Positions 23,001 to 31,644 are shown, numbered from the stretch's first letter. The stretch: DNA of 64,000 nt from Chiayiivirga sp. (GCA_022647565.1 JALCLA010000001.1:248001-312000); one strand, 5' to 3'. Translations and numbers: made by a program. Notes: generated by a model not told the origin, from the letters alone.

Positions 23001-23813
23001 TCAACGCTGGCAGCGCGGGCAATACGCCGTGGCGCGCTGGCCCCAGTCGGCGGCGCGCAGGGTGTGGCCGCAAGCCTTGCAGGCTTCGCCGGCACGCCCG
23101 TAGACGAACAGTTCCTGCTCGAAGTAGCCGGGTGCGCCATCGGGCTGGATGAAATCGCGCAAGGTGGTGCCGCCGCGCGCGATCGCCTGGGCCAGGATCT
23201 CGCGCACCGCCCCGGCCAGGGCCTCGTAACGCGATTCGGACACGCGACCGGCCTTGCTGGCCGGGTGGATGCCGGCGCGGAACAGGGCTTCGGCGGCGTA
23301 GATGTTGCCCACGCCCACCACGATGCGCTGGTCCATCAGGAAGTGCTTCACCGGCGCGCTGCGACCGCGACTGCGGGCATGCAGGTAGGCGCCATCGAAG
23401 TCTTCCGAGAGCGGCTCCGGTCCGAGATCGCGCAACAGCTCGTGGGTTTCGCCCGGCCGCTGCCACAACAGCGCACCGAAGCGGCGCGGATCGGTGAGGC
23501 GCAGCACGCGGCCCGAGTCGAGCTCGAAATCGACGTGATCGTGGGTCTGCGCCGGCGTCGCCGCCGGCAGCACGCGCAGGGAACCCGACATGCCCAGGTG
23601 CAGGATCGCGCTGCCGGACTCCGCATCGAGCAGAAGGTATTTGGCGCGGCGGCGCACGGCCGTGATGCGCTGGCCCGGGAGTTCGGTGCGGATCGCGGCC
23701 GGAATCGGCCAGCGCAGGTCGGGGCGGCGCAGGGTCACGGCCACGACGCGCCGTCCTTCCAGGTGCGGCGCGATGCCGCGGCGGGTGGTTTCGACCTCGG
23801 GCAGTTCGGGCAT
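23001..23813 (-). CDS. mutM: MutM, formamidopyrimidine-DNA glycosylase
   Basis: 270 residues. The ATG at 23813 gives the required MPELPEVE start: after Met removal Pro2 is the Schiff-base nucleophile and Glu3 the general acid. Other family marks are RRRAKYLLL (the conserved Lys near 57), 'LGMSGSLRV', '[24 protein letters not shown]' and a C-terminal zinc finger CxxC...CxxC (CKACG and CPRCQR). The enzyme removes 8-oxoguanine and other oxidised purines and nicks the strand by beta,delta-elimination. Length is standard. It is divergent from the desaturase gene across 191 bases. Confidence 0.97.
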   Translation of the reverse strand: MPELPEVETTRRGIAPHLEGRRVVAVTLRRPDLRWPIPAAIRTELPGQRITAVRRRAKYLLLDAESGSAILHLGMSGSLRVLPAATPAQTHDHVDFELDSGRVLRLTDPRRFGALLWQRPGETHELLRDLGPEPLSEDFDGAYLHARSRGRSAPVKHFLMDQRIVVGVGNIYAAEALFRAGIHPASKAGRVSESRYEALAGAVREILAQAIARGGTTLRDFIQPDGAPGYFEQELFVYGRAGEACKACGHTLRAADWGQRATAYCPRCQR

Positions 23814-24004
23814 GCGGCAGGCGGCTTCGTTCAGTTTGGTGCGGGGTTTCGCTGCGGCGTTCACGGATTCGCATTGAATGCGTGCCGCACGGCCTCCATA
23901 CCAGCGCGCAGGGATGGTATCGCGCCCAGCGCGGGCGCATCATGCGGCCCCAGTCGTGACGCTGTCCCGTTGGCGCCGCGCGGATGCGAACCCCGGAGTC
24001 TCCG

Positions 24005-25219
24005 ATGCTCACTACCCTCCTCGACTGGCTCGATGGCGGCCTGCTCCATGCCGACTGGCTGGCCTTGCTGCTCTACCTGCTGATCGCCACCCAGCTCACC
24101 ATCTTCTCGGTGACCTTGTACCTGCATCGCAGCCAGGCCCACCGCGGCGTGGATTTCCATCCGGTGCTGGCGCATTTCTTCCGCCTCTGGACCTGGCTCA
24201 CCACTTCCATGATCACGCGCGAGTGGGCCGCGATCCATCGCAAGCACCACGCCAAGTGCGAAACCGAGGAAGACCCGCACAGCCCGCGCTTCAAGGGCAT
24301 CAACCACGTGATGTGGCGCGGCGTTGAGCTGTACCGCGAGGCTCGGCGCGATCGCGCCTCGATCGAGAAGTACGGCAAGGGCTGTCCGGACGACTGGATC
24401 GAGCGTCATCTCTATACCCCGCACGCGACCCTGGGCCCGGTGTTGTTGCTGGTCGCCTGCATCGCGCTGATGGGCGTGGGCGGCATCGCGGTGTGGGCGA
24501 TCCAGATGCTGTGGATGCCGTTCTGGGCCGCCGGCGTGGTGAACGGCCTCGGCCACTGGTGGGGCTATCGCAACTTCGAAACGGCCGATACCGCCACCAA
24601 CCTCACCCCCTGGGGCGTGTGGATCGGCGGCGAGGAACTGCACAACAACCATCATGCGTTCCCGTCCTCGGCCAAGTTCGCGCTGCGCCGCTTCGAGTTC
24701 GACATCGGCTGGGCCGCGATCAAGCTGTTCGAGTTCCTCGGCCTGGCCAGGGTGCTGCGCGTGGCACCGACGCTGGACCTGCGCCCCAACATCGCCATGC
24801 CCGATGCCGAGACGCTCAAGGCCCTGCTCTCGCATCGCTTCCAGGCCATGACCGACTACTACCGCAGCGTGCTGCTGCCGCAATTGCGCGAGGACGCGGC
24901 CCAGGCCGGCGAGACGTTCCGCGCCTGGCCGCGCAAGTTGCGCAAGGCACTGGCCGACAACGGTCGCTGGCTGGATGCGCCGGCGCGCGAACGCCTGCAG
25001 GATTTCGTGCAGCGCAGCCCGCGACTGGCCACCCTGGTCGAGTTCCGTGCCCGCCTCACTGCGGTGCTGGAAGAGCGGCAGCTCGACGCCGCCACGACGC
25101 TCGCGCGCCTGCACGAGTGGTGCCGCGAAGCCGAAGCCACACGCATCCGCACCCTGGAAGAGTTCGCCGCGAGATTGCGCGGATACGCCCTGCGCCCGGC
25201 GACACTCGCCGCGGGCTGA
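24005..25219 (+). CDS. Membrane acyl-CoA (delta-9) fatty acid desaturase
   Basis: 404 residues from ATG 24005, with GGAG six bases upstream (an in-frame ATG at 23984 is less well placed). The three histidine boxes of the di-iron desaturases are intact: H41-RSQA-H46, HRKHH at 78-82 and HNNHH at 213-217, with His184 in NGLGHWWG. Four hydrophobic segments anchor it in the inner membrane. It introduces a cis double bond into saturated acyl chains using oxygen and an electron donor, which adjusts membrane fluidity. The C-terminal 140 residues are helical and charged, as in the DesA/OLE1-like bacterial enzymes of about 395 residues. Confidence 0.93.
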   Translation: MLTTLLDWLDGGLLHADWLALLLYLLIATQLTIFSVTLYLHRSQAHRGVDFHPVLAHFFRLWTWLTTSMITREWAAIHRKHHAKCETEEDPHSPRFKGINHVMWRGVELYREARRDRASIEKYGKGCPDDWIERHLYTPHATLGPVLLLVACIALMGVGGIAVWAIQMLWMPFWAAGVVNGLGHWWGYRNFETADTATNLTPWGVWIGGEELHNNHHAFPSSAKFALRRFEFDIGWAAIKLFEFLGLARVLRVAPTLDLRPNIAMPDAETLKALLSHRFQAMTDYYRSVLLPQLREDAAQAGETFRAWPRKLRKALADNGRWLDAPARERLQDFVQRSPRLATLVEFRARLTAVLEERQLDAATTLARLHEWCREAEATRIRTLEEFAARLRGYALRPATLAAG

Positions 25220-25353
25220 AGCGCGCGGTGCGCGTCGCCCGTCACGGCGGCGCGTGAACAAGGGTGACGTTTGCGCTGCCGCGCTTGTGGCGACACCCGG
25301 TTCGGCGTCCAATCCGGAGCACGCCAAGTTGGCGTTTGCCCCGGAGTTGCCGC

Positions 25354-25773
25354 GTGTCCTCGCGCCTCATCGTGTCGCGGTTTCTCGCCACGGGTGGCGG
25401 GCAATTCACCCGGGTCGCCTGGATGGGACGCGTGCGCGCCGCGTTCGCATTGCTGCTGGGAGGAGCGTCCGGGTCGCTCGCGGCCGACATGCTGGCGCGC
25501 AACCCGGGCGAATACCTGCAGCACTACGATCGCGACCGCGACGGCCGCATCGCGCTGGGCGAGTATCAGGACTATCTCAGCCGCGGCTTCCTGCAGATGG
25601 ATCGCAACGGTGATGGCAGGTTGAGCGCCACCGAACTGCCGCCCGGCACGCGTGGTCGGCGTGTGCCGACCCTGGAGTCGCATCGTCGTTCGTTGGCCAT
25701 TGCCTTCGAACGCCAGGACGTCGATCGCAACGGCTACCTGGACGAGCGCGAACTGGCCGCGCCGCCGCGCTGA
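25354..25773 (+). CDS. Exported EF-hand calcium-binding protein
   Basis: 139 residues from GTG 25354, chosen because GGAG lies seven bases upstream; an ATG at 25423 would give 116 residues and a tighter signal peptide, so the start is not certain. A hydrophobic segment (about 28-44, FALLLGGASGSLAA) looks like an export signal or anchor. Three EF-hand loops are complete: residues 59-70 (DRDRDGRIALGE), 83-94 (DRNGDGRLSATE) and 122-133 (DVDRNGYLDERE), each with acidic ligands at 1, 3, 5 and 12. It should bind calcium in the periplasm. A perfect hairpin terminator follows the stop. Confidence 0.85.
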   Translation: MSSRLIVSRFLATGGGQFTRVAWMGRVRAAFALLLGGASGSLAADMLARNPGEYLQHYDRDRDGRIALGEYQDYLSRGFLQMDRNGDGRLSATELPPGTRGRRVPTLESHRRSLAIAFERQDVDRNGYLDERELAAPPR

Positions 25774-25797
25774 CAGGTTCGCGGTTCCGGGAAGCGA

Positions 25798-25826
25798 CGA
25801 AGCCCGCCAGATGGCGGGCTTCGTTT
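25798..25826. terminator. Hairpin terminator between convergent genes
   Basis: A perfect 11-bp stem, CGAAGCCCGCC and its complement, around the loop AGAT, followed by TTT on the + strand. It lies 25 bases after the EF-hand stop and 20 bases beyond the stop of the convergent gene, so it may serve both. The same 11-bp stem recurs at 26554-26579. Confidence 0.75.
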
Positions 25827-25845
25827 GAAAGACTGAGGCAGTTCG

Positions 25846-26418
25846 TCAGAACGGATCGAAGCTGCCAATGCGCAGGCAAGCATTGTAGTTGGCGCAACTC
25901 GATGAGCCCCACGAGGTTGGGTACCACCCGTAAGGCCCAATGCCCTCGTTCGGATCGCTCCCGGGTTCAATCGGCGCATCCTCTCGCTGCCACCGATCCG
26001 TGCGCGTGTGCCGTGTGCAATGCGTCGCATCTGCACATTCCGTCCATTCATGGGTCTCTTCATCGCCCGGTTGGGGCGTCGCAGGCGGCTCCTCGGCACC
26101 GCCGCCTTTTTCGCGTGTAGCCGGATTGGTGAACGCAAAGGTGCGATAGGTCGTCGTGAAATCGACGGCACCCGCGCTTGGATAGGGTGGCCCCCCGCGC
26201 TTCTGCGCGGCGTGTTCCGACTTCTCATCCGTGGCGGGACGCTCGAGGTGGCTGGTGGAATAGGTCGAACGAAAACCAAAGGCGTTGGCCGACGGAACGG
26301 GTGCATCGCCGCGCAACCGCGCCTCCGACGCGGTGACCGTCGGGTTTGTCGCATCGGCAGGCGTGCCGACGCTGAACAGTGCCGCTGCCATGACCAGAAC
26401 TATCGATGTGTGTTTCAT
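25846..26418 (-). CDS. Secreted orphan protein, unrecognised
   Basis: 190 residues from ATG 26418 with AAGGAG upstream. Residues 1-23 are a signal peptide. I recognise no family. The N-terminal half has an internal near-repeat (the segments around [20 protein letters not shown] and [19 protein letters not shown]), then a Pro/Glu-rich linker, and four cysteines in two C-x(5)-C spaced pairs (ECADATHC and SCANYNAC) that could form disulfides. Base composition is lower in GC than the neighbours. A run of 22 G (coding strand) sits 69-90 bases upstream of the start, and identical hairpins flank the locus, so it could be a recent or variably expressed gene. Confidence 0.8.
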   Translation of the reverse strand: MKHTSIVLVMAAALFSVGTPADATNPTVTASEARLRGDAPVPSANAFGFRSTYSTSHLERPATDEKSEHAAQKRGGPPYPSAGAVDFTTTYRTFAFTNPATREKGGGAEEPPATPQPGDEETHEWTECADATHCTRHTRTDRWQREDAPIEPGSDPNEGIGPYGWYPTSWGSSSCANYNACLRIGSFDPF

Positions 26419-26486
26419 GGAGCTCCTTGTTGGGTGGCTGCAATTCCTGTGGCCTGCTGCGGGCGCAGTGGCCGACCGAACTCTAT

Positions 26487-26508
26487 CCCCCCCCCCCCCC
26501 CCCCCCCC
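26487..26508. repeat. 22-base C homopolymer (G22 on coding strand)
   Basis: Uninterrupted C from 26487 to 26508, ending in CGCGCG. It lies upstream of the orphan secreted gene, where promoter elements are expected, and downstream of the rpmG terminator. Such tracts slip during replication and are classic phase-variation switches; they are also a common sequencing or assembly artefact. Confidence 0.9.
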
Positions 26509-26553
26509 GCGCGAATATCAACCACACCATAGCCCAGCCAGGATCGAAAACGA

Positions 26554-26579
26554 CGAAGCCCGCCAAAAGGCGGGCTTCG
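26554..26579 (-). terminator. Hairpin terminator of rpmB-rpmG
   Basis: Perfect 11-bp stem (CGAAGCCCGCC and complement) with a TTTT loop on the minus strand, followed by TCGTTTTCG. It lies 26 bases after the rpmG stop. The stem is identical to the one at 25798-25823. Confidence 0.7.
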
Positions 26580-26605
26580 CGAAGGCATCGAACAAGCCGG
26601 AAGGC

Positions 26606-26770
26606 TTATTTGATCTTGCCTTCCTTGTACATCACGTGCTTGCGCACGACGGGATCGTACTTCTTGATCTCCATCTTGGCCGGCGTGTTCTTCTTGTTCT
26701 TGTCGGTGGTGTAGAAATGACCGGTGCCGGCGGACGAGGTGAGGCGAATTTTGTCGCGCTTGGAAGCCAT
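26606..26770 (-). CDS. rpmG: Ribosomal protein bL33
   Basis: 54 residues, [20 protein letters not shown] at the start and ending YKEGKIK. This is a complete bL33 of the cysteine-free (C-minus) kind that does not bind zinc. Conserved blocks 'YTTDKNKK', '[15 protein letters not shown]' are intact. It is a component of the large ribosomal subunit near the E site. GGAG lies nine bases before the ATG; rpmB ends 11 bases upstream, the usual order, and a hairpin terminator follows. Confidence 0.97.
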   Translation of the reverse strand: MASKRDKIRLTSSAGTGHFYTTDKNKKNTPAKMEIKKYDPVVRKHVMYKEGKIK

Positions 26771-26781
26771 GATTTATCTCC

Positions 26782-27017
26782 TCAGACCTTTTCGCCGCGG
26801 GCGCGCAGTTCGGCCAGGACGACGTCGATGCCGTTCTTGTCGATGGTGCGCAGGGCCGGCTGGAAACGCGGAGCTTGATCCAGCGGTTCTCGCTGGCGAC
26901 CCAGAAGCGGCGCTCGTGCAGGTTCGGCAGCCAGCGGCGCTTGGTCTTGTTGTTGGCGTGCGAGACGTTGTTGCCGCTCGTCACGCGCTTTCCGGTTACT
27001 TGGCAAGTTCTTGCCAT
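26782..27017 (-). CDS. rpmB: Ribosomal protein bL28, apparent one-base frameshift
   Basis: The ATG at 27017 (GAGGTG upstream) opens a frame [20 protein letters not shown] that matches bL28 up to KLRVS (residue 52). The reading frame then has to shift to give [20 protein letters not shown] and the end RGEKV at 26785. The locus from ATG to stop is 236 bases, one short of the 237 needed for the standard 78-residue protein, so a single base is missing near 26858-26875. Both halves are well conserved, so an error in the sequence is the likeliest cause; a true disruption or a programmed shift is less likely. bL28 is a large-subunit protein whose gene normally precedes rpmG. Confidence 0.9.
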
Positions 27018-27245
27018 GACACACCTCGATAGCAATGGCGTCTCCCGTAGCCCGGGAAACCTCGGCCCCGCCGCCTCACGGCAGCACGCGATACAGGTGG
27101 TTCAGGGGCTGCGACGAGCTGCCCGGACATCGCGTTGCCGGGCGCGCCGACCGGGGCCGGACGCAGCGAGCCGCGCATTATGCCCAAGCATGGCGCGGGA
27201 CACCAGCGGGCGACGCCCGCGCGTCTTGGTCGCCGTGGCGGTGGC

Positions 27246-29402
27246 TTAGTCGAAACTGTCGTGAAAGATCCGCGCCAAGTTCAGGCGCACGAGACGGTTG
27301 GCCGCCGGATCGCCGACCAATAGCGTGCCGTTCGCGGCCAGATACGCGAAGTTCAGGCCTGTCGCACCGTCCTCGGCGGCGCTGCGCACGGTGTCGGACT
27401 CAGGCCGCGCGCCGCGGAACGACTCTTTCGGCCCGAACAGGGTGACGGCACCGGCATTGTTCGCGGTTCCACCGCGCGAGATCGAGACCAGCGCGGCATC
27501 GGGCAGGAGCGACACGCCGGGACCGCTGAGCCGATCTTCGGCGGAGCCGACGAGCGAGTTCGCGGCATCGATCGTGACGCTGCCGGGGCTGGCAGCGGCC
27601 GCGAGTCGGGTGAGGCCGCCGATACCACCGGCGAACGAGCTGCGCACCAGGAGGTCGCCATCGGGCAGACCCAGCACCCCACCCGACCCGGCGAAATCAC
27701 CCGGCAGCGTACCGACCCAGGAATTGAGCTCGGACACCTCGCCCTTCACGCCACCCAGGGGCGGCGCGCGCGTGACCGCGCCGAGCGAGGGCGCGCCGTC
27801 GCGCTGCCAGCGCGGGGTCGGCACCGCATAACCGCCGTCGGGCAAGGGGACGATGCCGCTGGCGGACACGAAGTCCGTGCTGCGGCTGCCGACCAGCGAA
27901 TTGTCGGCCCCCAGCGTGCCGATCAGCGGGTGATCCTGGTCGCCCCAGGTCGCCGCACCGCGTCGTTGCGACCAGAACGGCGAGGCAACCACGTAGTGTC
28001 CGTTGTCCAGGATCACGACATATTGCGCGATGGCATCGCCCTGCTCGCTGCCGAGCAGGGAGTTGTCGATCCCGACCGCACCCACCGTCCCGCCGTTGCC
28101 ATCGCCCCAGGTGACCGCTCCCGCTTGGGTGGTGGTCTCGGAGAGATTCCACTCCGGGCTGGCGACTACATAGTTGCCGTTCGGCAGCGCCACCACGCCC
28201 AAGGGCGGAATGCCGATCGTGGTGAAGTAACCGATGCTGTCGCCATAGCGCGTGCCGACCAGCGAATTGCTCGCGCTCACCACGCCAGGCTGCGGCGCGT
28301 GGCCATCGCGCCAGGTGACCGCGCCGGCGAACGCCGCGGCGCCATTGCTCCAGAACGGACTGGCGACCACGTAGTGCCCCTGGCTCAAGGGTGCGGCGAA
28401 CAGGCCGACGCGGTCACCGGCCTGCGCACCGATCAGCGAGTTCAGCGCCGACACGAGCCCGACGCTGCCCAGGGTGCCGTCGGCCCAGGTCGCGGCGCCG
28501 ACGTTGGCGATGCTGCCGTTGTCCCAGAGAAAGCTCTGCACCAGGTAATGGCCGTTGGCGAGCGCCTGAACCTCGCTGCCGACGTAGTCGAAGGCCTGGC
28601 TGCCGATCAGGGAGTTCGCCGCACTCACCACACCGACCCGGCTGCCGTCATCGCGGCCCCAGGTGGCAGCGCCAGCGTCTTCGAGGGCGCCGTGGTCCCA
28701 GCTGGAACTGGCAACCACGTAGTGGCCGTTCGCCAATGCGACCACGCCCGCCGTGCCGGCCACGGTGGGCGCCGCGACGCGGTCGTCGGGCTGGCTGCCC
28801 ACCAGCGAATTGGCGGCGCTGATCGCGCCCGTGGTGGAACCATCGGCGGCACCCCAGGTGGCGGCGCCGGCGTTCACCGCCACGCCCGCGCGATCCCAGT
28901 TTCCGCTCGGTACCACGTAGCTGCCGTTGGCCAGCGCCACCACCGGCTGCTCGCCGACGACATCGCCATTGCTGCTGCCGACCAGGGAATTGCCCGCGCC
29001 CACTACCGCGTTGCCCCCGAACCCGGTGTCGCGGTGGCCCCAGGTCACGGCACCCGCGTCGGATACGCCGCCGGGCGCATCCCAACGCGGGCTCTGCACC
29101 ACGAAATCGCCGCTGGCCAGCAACACGATGCCGCCCGAGCCGATCGCGTCGTTGGCGGAACTTCCGTTCAGGCGACTGAGCGAGCTTCCATCGGCCGCGT
29201 ACAGATAGACCGCGCCGGCACGATCCGCCCCGGCACCGGCCGACCACTCGGGATCGGTGACCAGATAGTTGCCATTGGGCAACGCCAGGATCGATGTGCC
29301 GAAGCGACGCGTGCCCGCATCCGGGCCCGGCACCACTTCCCGTTGCGCGGTGGCGGGCGGCGACAGCAGCAGGCAGAGCGCGAACAGGCGGAACGGGCGC
29401 AT
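27246..29402 (-). CDS. Secreted DUF5650-type repeat protein with C-terminal tag
   Basis: 718 residues from ATG 29402 (AGGAG upstream). Signal peptide 1-19. Almost the whole mature protein is about eleven repeats of roughly 50 residues with the pattern 'AGAVTWGDG', 'ANSLVGS..GD.VG' and 'AL.NGHYVVASP.W', typical of the DUF5650 / FG-GAP-like filamentous-haemagglutinin-associated repeat, probably a large beta-propeller or solenoid. It ends ARIFHDSFD, a variant of the exported-protein tail seen in three other genes here. Function unknown; it is transcribed alone, with 105 bases to the LAB_N stop and 228 bases to rpmB. Confidence 0.88.
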   Translation of the reverse strand: MRPFRLFALCLLLSPPATAQREVVPGPDAGTRRFGTSILALPNGNYLVTDPEWSAGAGADRAGAVYLYAADGSSLSRLNGSSANDAIGSGGIVLLASGDFVVQSPRWDAPGGVSDAGAVTWGHRDTGFGGNAVVGAGNSLVGSSNGDVVGEQPVVALANGSYVVPSGNWDRAGVAVNAGAATWGAADGSTTGAISAANSLVGSQPDDRVAAPTVAGTAGVVALANGHYVVASSSWDHGALEDAGAATWGRDDGSRVGVVSAANSLIGSQAFDYVGSEVQALANGHYLVQSFLWDNGSIANVGAATWADGTLGSVGLVSALNSLIGAQAGDRVGLFAAPLSQGHYVVASPFWSNGAAAFAGAVTWRDGHAPQPGVVSASNSLVGTRYGDSIGYFTTIGIPPLGVVALPNGNYVVASPEWNLSETTTQAGAVTWGDGNGGTVGAVGIDNSLLGSEQGDAIAQYVVILDNGHYVVASPFWSQRRGAATWGDQDHPLIGTLGADNSLVGSRSTDFVSASGIVPLPDGGYAVPTPRWQRDGAPSLGAVTRAPPLGGVKGEVSELNSWVGTLPGDFAGSGGVLGLPDGDLLVRSSFAGGIGGLTRLAAAASPGSVTIDAANSLVGSAEDRLSGPGVSLLPDAALVSISRGGTANNAGAVTLFGPKESFRGARPESDTVRSAAEDGATGLNFAYLAANGTLLVGDPAANRLVRLNLARIFHDSFD

Positions 29403-29507
29403 CGATCACGCTCCTGCATCGGATCACGCGGCACTGTGGTTCGGCGTGGTGACGCCGTCAAGGCAGGGACGAAATCGCCCCCGCGGCCACTCGCCCCGGG
29501 CGGCGAC

Positions 29508-29837
29508 TCAGGTGGTCGGCGTCTTGTCCCGATGCCAGCCGCGGTGCCGGATGTCGAGCCACAGGCTGTAGGCCGCGGTGAAGCTCGGGAACAGGTTCTG
29601 CACCACGCCCACGGCATCCTGCTTCGAGGAGAACAGGAAGTAGCTCAGGGTCATGGCGCTGCCGAGCAGGCTCATGTACCAGAACAGGCGCGGGATCACC
29701 GGTTTGCGCGCCCGGCGCGAGGCGATGAACTGCACCAGCCAGCGACCGCCGAACATCAGCGCGCCGGTGAGGCCAATCAGCTTCCAGGCGGTGATGTGGA
29801 CACCAAAGCCACTGAGCCAGGCGATCTGCTCGTTCAT
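29508..29837 (-). CDS. LAB_N (lipid A biosynthesis N-terminal) membrane protein
   Basis: 109 residues from ATG 29837, overlapping the preceding GT2 gene by ATGA. Three hydrophobic helices and the motifs 'GGRWLVQFIASRRARKPVIP' and 'FWYMSLLGSAMTLSYFL' are those of the LAB_N family, the domain found before LpxB in some bacteria. As a stand-alone protein beside a GT2 it is likely a membrane partner in moving or modifying a lipid-linked sugar, much like small multidrug-resistance-type ArnE/ArnF subunits; the exact role is not established. Confidence 0.85.
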   Translation of the reverse strand: MNEQIAWLSGFGVHITAWKLIGLTGALMFGGRWLVQFIASRRARKPVIPRLFWYMSLLGSAMTLSYFLFSSKQDAVGVVQNLFPSFTAAYSLWLDIRHRGWHRDKTPTT

Positions 29838-30583
29838 GGACGCTCCATCTCCTGCGTGGCGCTGCGCTTGCTGCGCTTGATCAGCCAGGCCACGCCGCGC
29901 AGGTCGCTGATGCCAACCCAGGCGCGACGCAGGTTGTTGTACTTGGAGACGCCGGCAGTGCGGGGCCGATGGTTCACCGGCACGCTGACGGTGCGCCAGC
30001 CGGCGCGCTGCATCAGCGCCGGCAGGTAGCGGTGCATGTGATCGAAATAAGGCAGGTCGAGGAAGGCGGCGCGCTCGAACAGCTTGATCCCGCAGCCGGT
30101 GTCGGGCGTGGCATCGTTCAGCAGGCGCGAGCGGATCGTATTGGCCCATTTCGAGGCCCAGCGCTTGCTCCCGCTGTCTTGCCGGTTGACGCGCCAGCCG
30201 GCATAGAGCCGGGTGACGGACTCGCCGGCGTCGCGTGCCGCGAGCAACTTCGGTATGTCGGCCGGATCGTTCTGCCCGTCGCCGTCGAGCGTGGCGATCC
30301 ACGCCCCGCGCGCGGCCTTCACCCCGTTGCGCACCGCCGTGCTCTGGCCGCTCTGCGACGTGTGTCGCAACGCGCGCAACTCCGGGTAGAGGCCGAGCGC
30401 ATCGCGCAGCTTCTGCGGGGTTGCATCGCGGCTGCAGTCGTCGACATAAACGATCTCGAACGCAATCCGTCCGCGCAGCGCGGCCACGATTTCCTCGATC
30501 AGGGACGCGATGTTGTCCTGTTCGTTGTGCACCGGCACCACGACGCTCAGCTCGGGATGTGCCGAAACAGCGCGCGGCGTCAT
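29834..30583 (-). CDS. Family 2 glycosyltransferase (ArnC/DPM1-like)
   Basis: 249 residues from ATG 30583, overlapping the epimerase gene by ATGA on one side and the LAB_N gene on the other. GT-A fold: 'LSVVVPVHNEQDNIASLIEEI' (split N-terminal strand and nucleotide loop, about 12-32), 'IVYVDDCSRDAT', acidic DGDGQ (100-104) and 'YFDHMHRYLPALMQRAGW', the group found in dolichyl- or undecaprenyl-phosphate sugar transferases. There are no C-terminal membrane helices; the LAB_N partner probably provides the membrane part. It likely transfers a sugar, perhaps one made by the epimerase, to a polyprenyl phosphate on the inner face of the membrane. Confidence 0.92.
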   Translation of the reverse strand: MTPRAVSAHPELSVVVPVHNEQDNIASLIEEIVAALRGRIAFEIVYVDDCSRDATPQKLRDALGLYPELRALRHTSQSGQSTAVRNGVKAARGAWIATLDGDGQNDPADIPKLLAARDAGESVTRLYAGWRVNRQDSGSKRWASKWANTIRSRLLNDATPDTGCGIKLFERAAFLDLPYFDHMHRYLPALMQRAGWRTVSVPVNHRPRTAGVSKYNNLRRAWVGISDLRGVAWLIKRSKRSATQEMERP

Positions 30584-31545
30584 GCGCGGGCTCCGAAGTA
30601 GTCGCGGCACCAGGCCACCACCGGCGGCAAGCCGTCCTGGATACGGATGCGCGGCTCGAATCCGAACGCGGCCCTGGCCGCGGTGGTGTCGGCCATGGTT
30701 TCGGGCATGTCGCCCGGCTGCATGTCGCGGTAGCGCTTGAGCGCGGGCTTGCCCGCCGCGGTCTCGATGATGCGGATGCAGTCCTCGAGATTCTCGGGCG
30801 TGTGATTGCCGAGGTTGAACACGCGGTGCGGCGGCGTGGCGGACGACGGCGTCGCCAGCGCGCCCAGCACGCCAGCCACGATGTCTTCCACCTGGGTGAA
30901 ATCGCGTCGCATCCGACCGTGATTGAACACCTCGATCTCGCGCCCGGCCAGCACCGCGCGCGAAAACAGCACCGGCGCCATGTCGGGACGGCCCCAGGGG
31001 CCGTACACGGTGAAGAAGCGCAGCCCGGTGGCATGCAGGCCGTACAGATGCGCGTACGTATAGGCCATCAGTTCGTTCGCGGCCTTGGTGGCGGCGTAGA
31101 ACGACAGCGGCTGGTCGACGCGTGCATCTTCGCGGAACGGCGGCATCGCGCCTGCGCCGTAGACCGACGACGAGGAGGCGTACACCAGATGCTGCACCTT
31201 GCGGTGACGGCAGGCTTCCAGCATCGCGAGGAAGCCATCGAGGTTGCTGTGCGCGTAGGCCTCGGGATGCTGCAGCGAGTAGCGCACCCCGGCCTGCGCC
31301 GCGAGGTGGATCACGCGCTCGAAGCGATGCGCATCGAACAGCCGCTGCAGCGCGGCGCGGTCGGCCACGTCGGCGTGTTCGATGTGCGCCCGGGGACACA
31401 AGGCCGCGACCCGGTCGCGCTTGAGCTGCGGATCGTAGTAATCGTTGTAGTTGTCGAGGCCGATGACTTCATCGCCGCGCGCGAGCAGCGCACGACAGAC
31501 ATGGGCTCCGATGAATCCGGCGGCGCCGGTGACGAGGATGGGCAT
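30580..31545 (-). CDS. NAD-dependent epimerase (UDP-glucuronate 4-epimerase-like)
   Basis: 321 residues. Rossmann NAD site GAAGFIG (7-13), 'HLAAQAGVRYSLQHPEAYAHSN', catalytic serine region YASSSSVYG and the Y150-xxx-K154 pair of extended short-chain dehydrogenases. The 'RFFTVYGPWGRPDMAP' and 'NHGRMRRDFTQVEDIV' blocks are those of the UDP-glucuronate/galacturonate 4-epimerase group. It should interconvert UDP-GlcA and UDP-GalA for surface polysaccharide or lipid decoration. It is the first gene of the three-gene operon with GT2 and LAB_N. Confidence 0.93.
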   Translation of the reverse strand: MPILVTGAAGFIGAHVCRALLARGDEVIGLDNYNDYYDPQLKRDRVAALCPRAHIEHADVADRAALQRLFDAHRFERVIHLAAQAGVRYSLQHPEAYAHSNLDGFLAMLEACRHRKVQHLVYASSSSVYGAGAMPPFREDARVDQPLSFYAATKAANELMAYTYAHLYGLHATGLRFFTVYGPWGRPDMAPVLFSRAVLAGREIEVFNHGRMRRDFTQVEDIVAGVLGALATPSSATPPHRVFNLGNHTPENLEDCIRIIETAAGKPALKRYRDMQPGDMPETMADTTAARAAFGFEPRIRIQDGLPPVVAWCRDYFGARA

Positions 31546-31644
31546 GGCAGGAAGTCAGCGAGCGAGCCGGAATTGTAGAGTGGCGCCGGCTTCGCTGCTC
31601 CGATCGGACGCGCTGCGTGCAGGCTGCCCGGCGCCGGGCCGGGG

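Noticed and set aside
27174..27206. Sigma-70 promoter for rpmB from a CATAAT hexamer on the minus strand (27182-27177)
   Set aside because: No acceptable -35 element at 16-18 bases; kept out as a feature.
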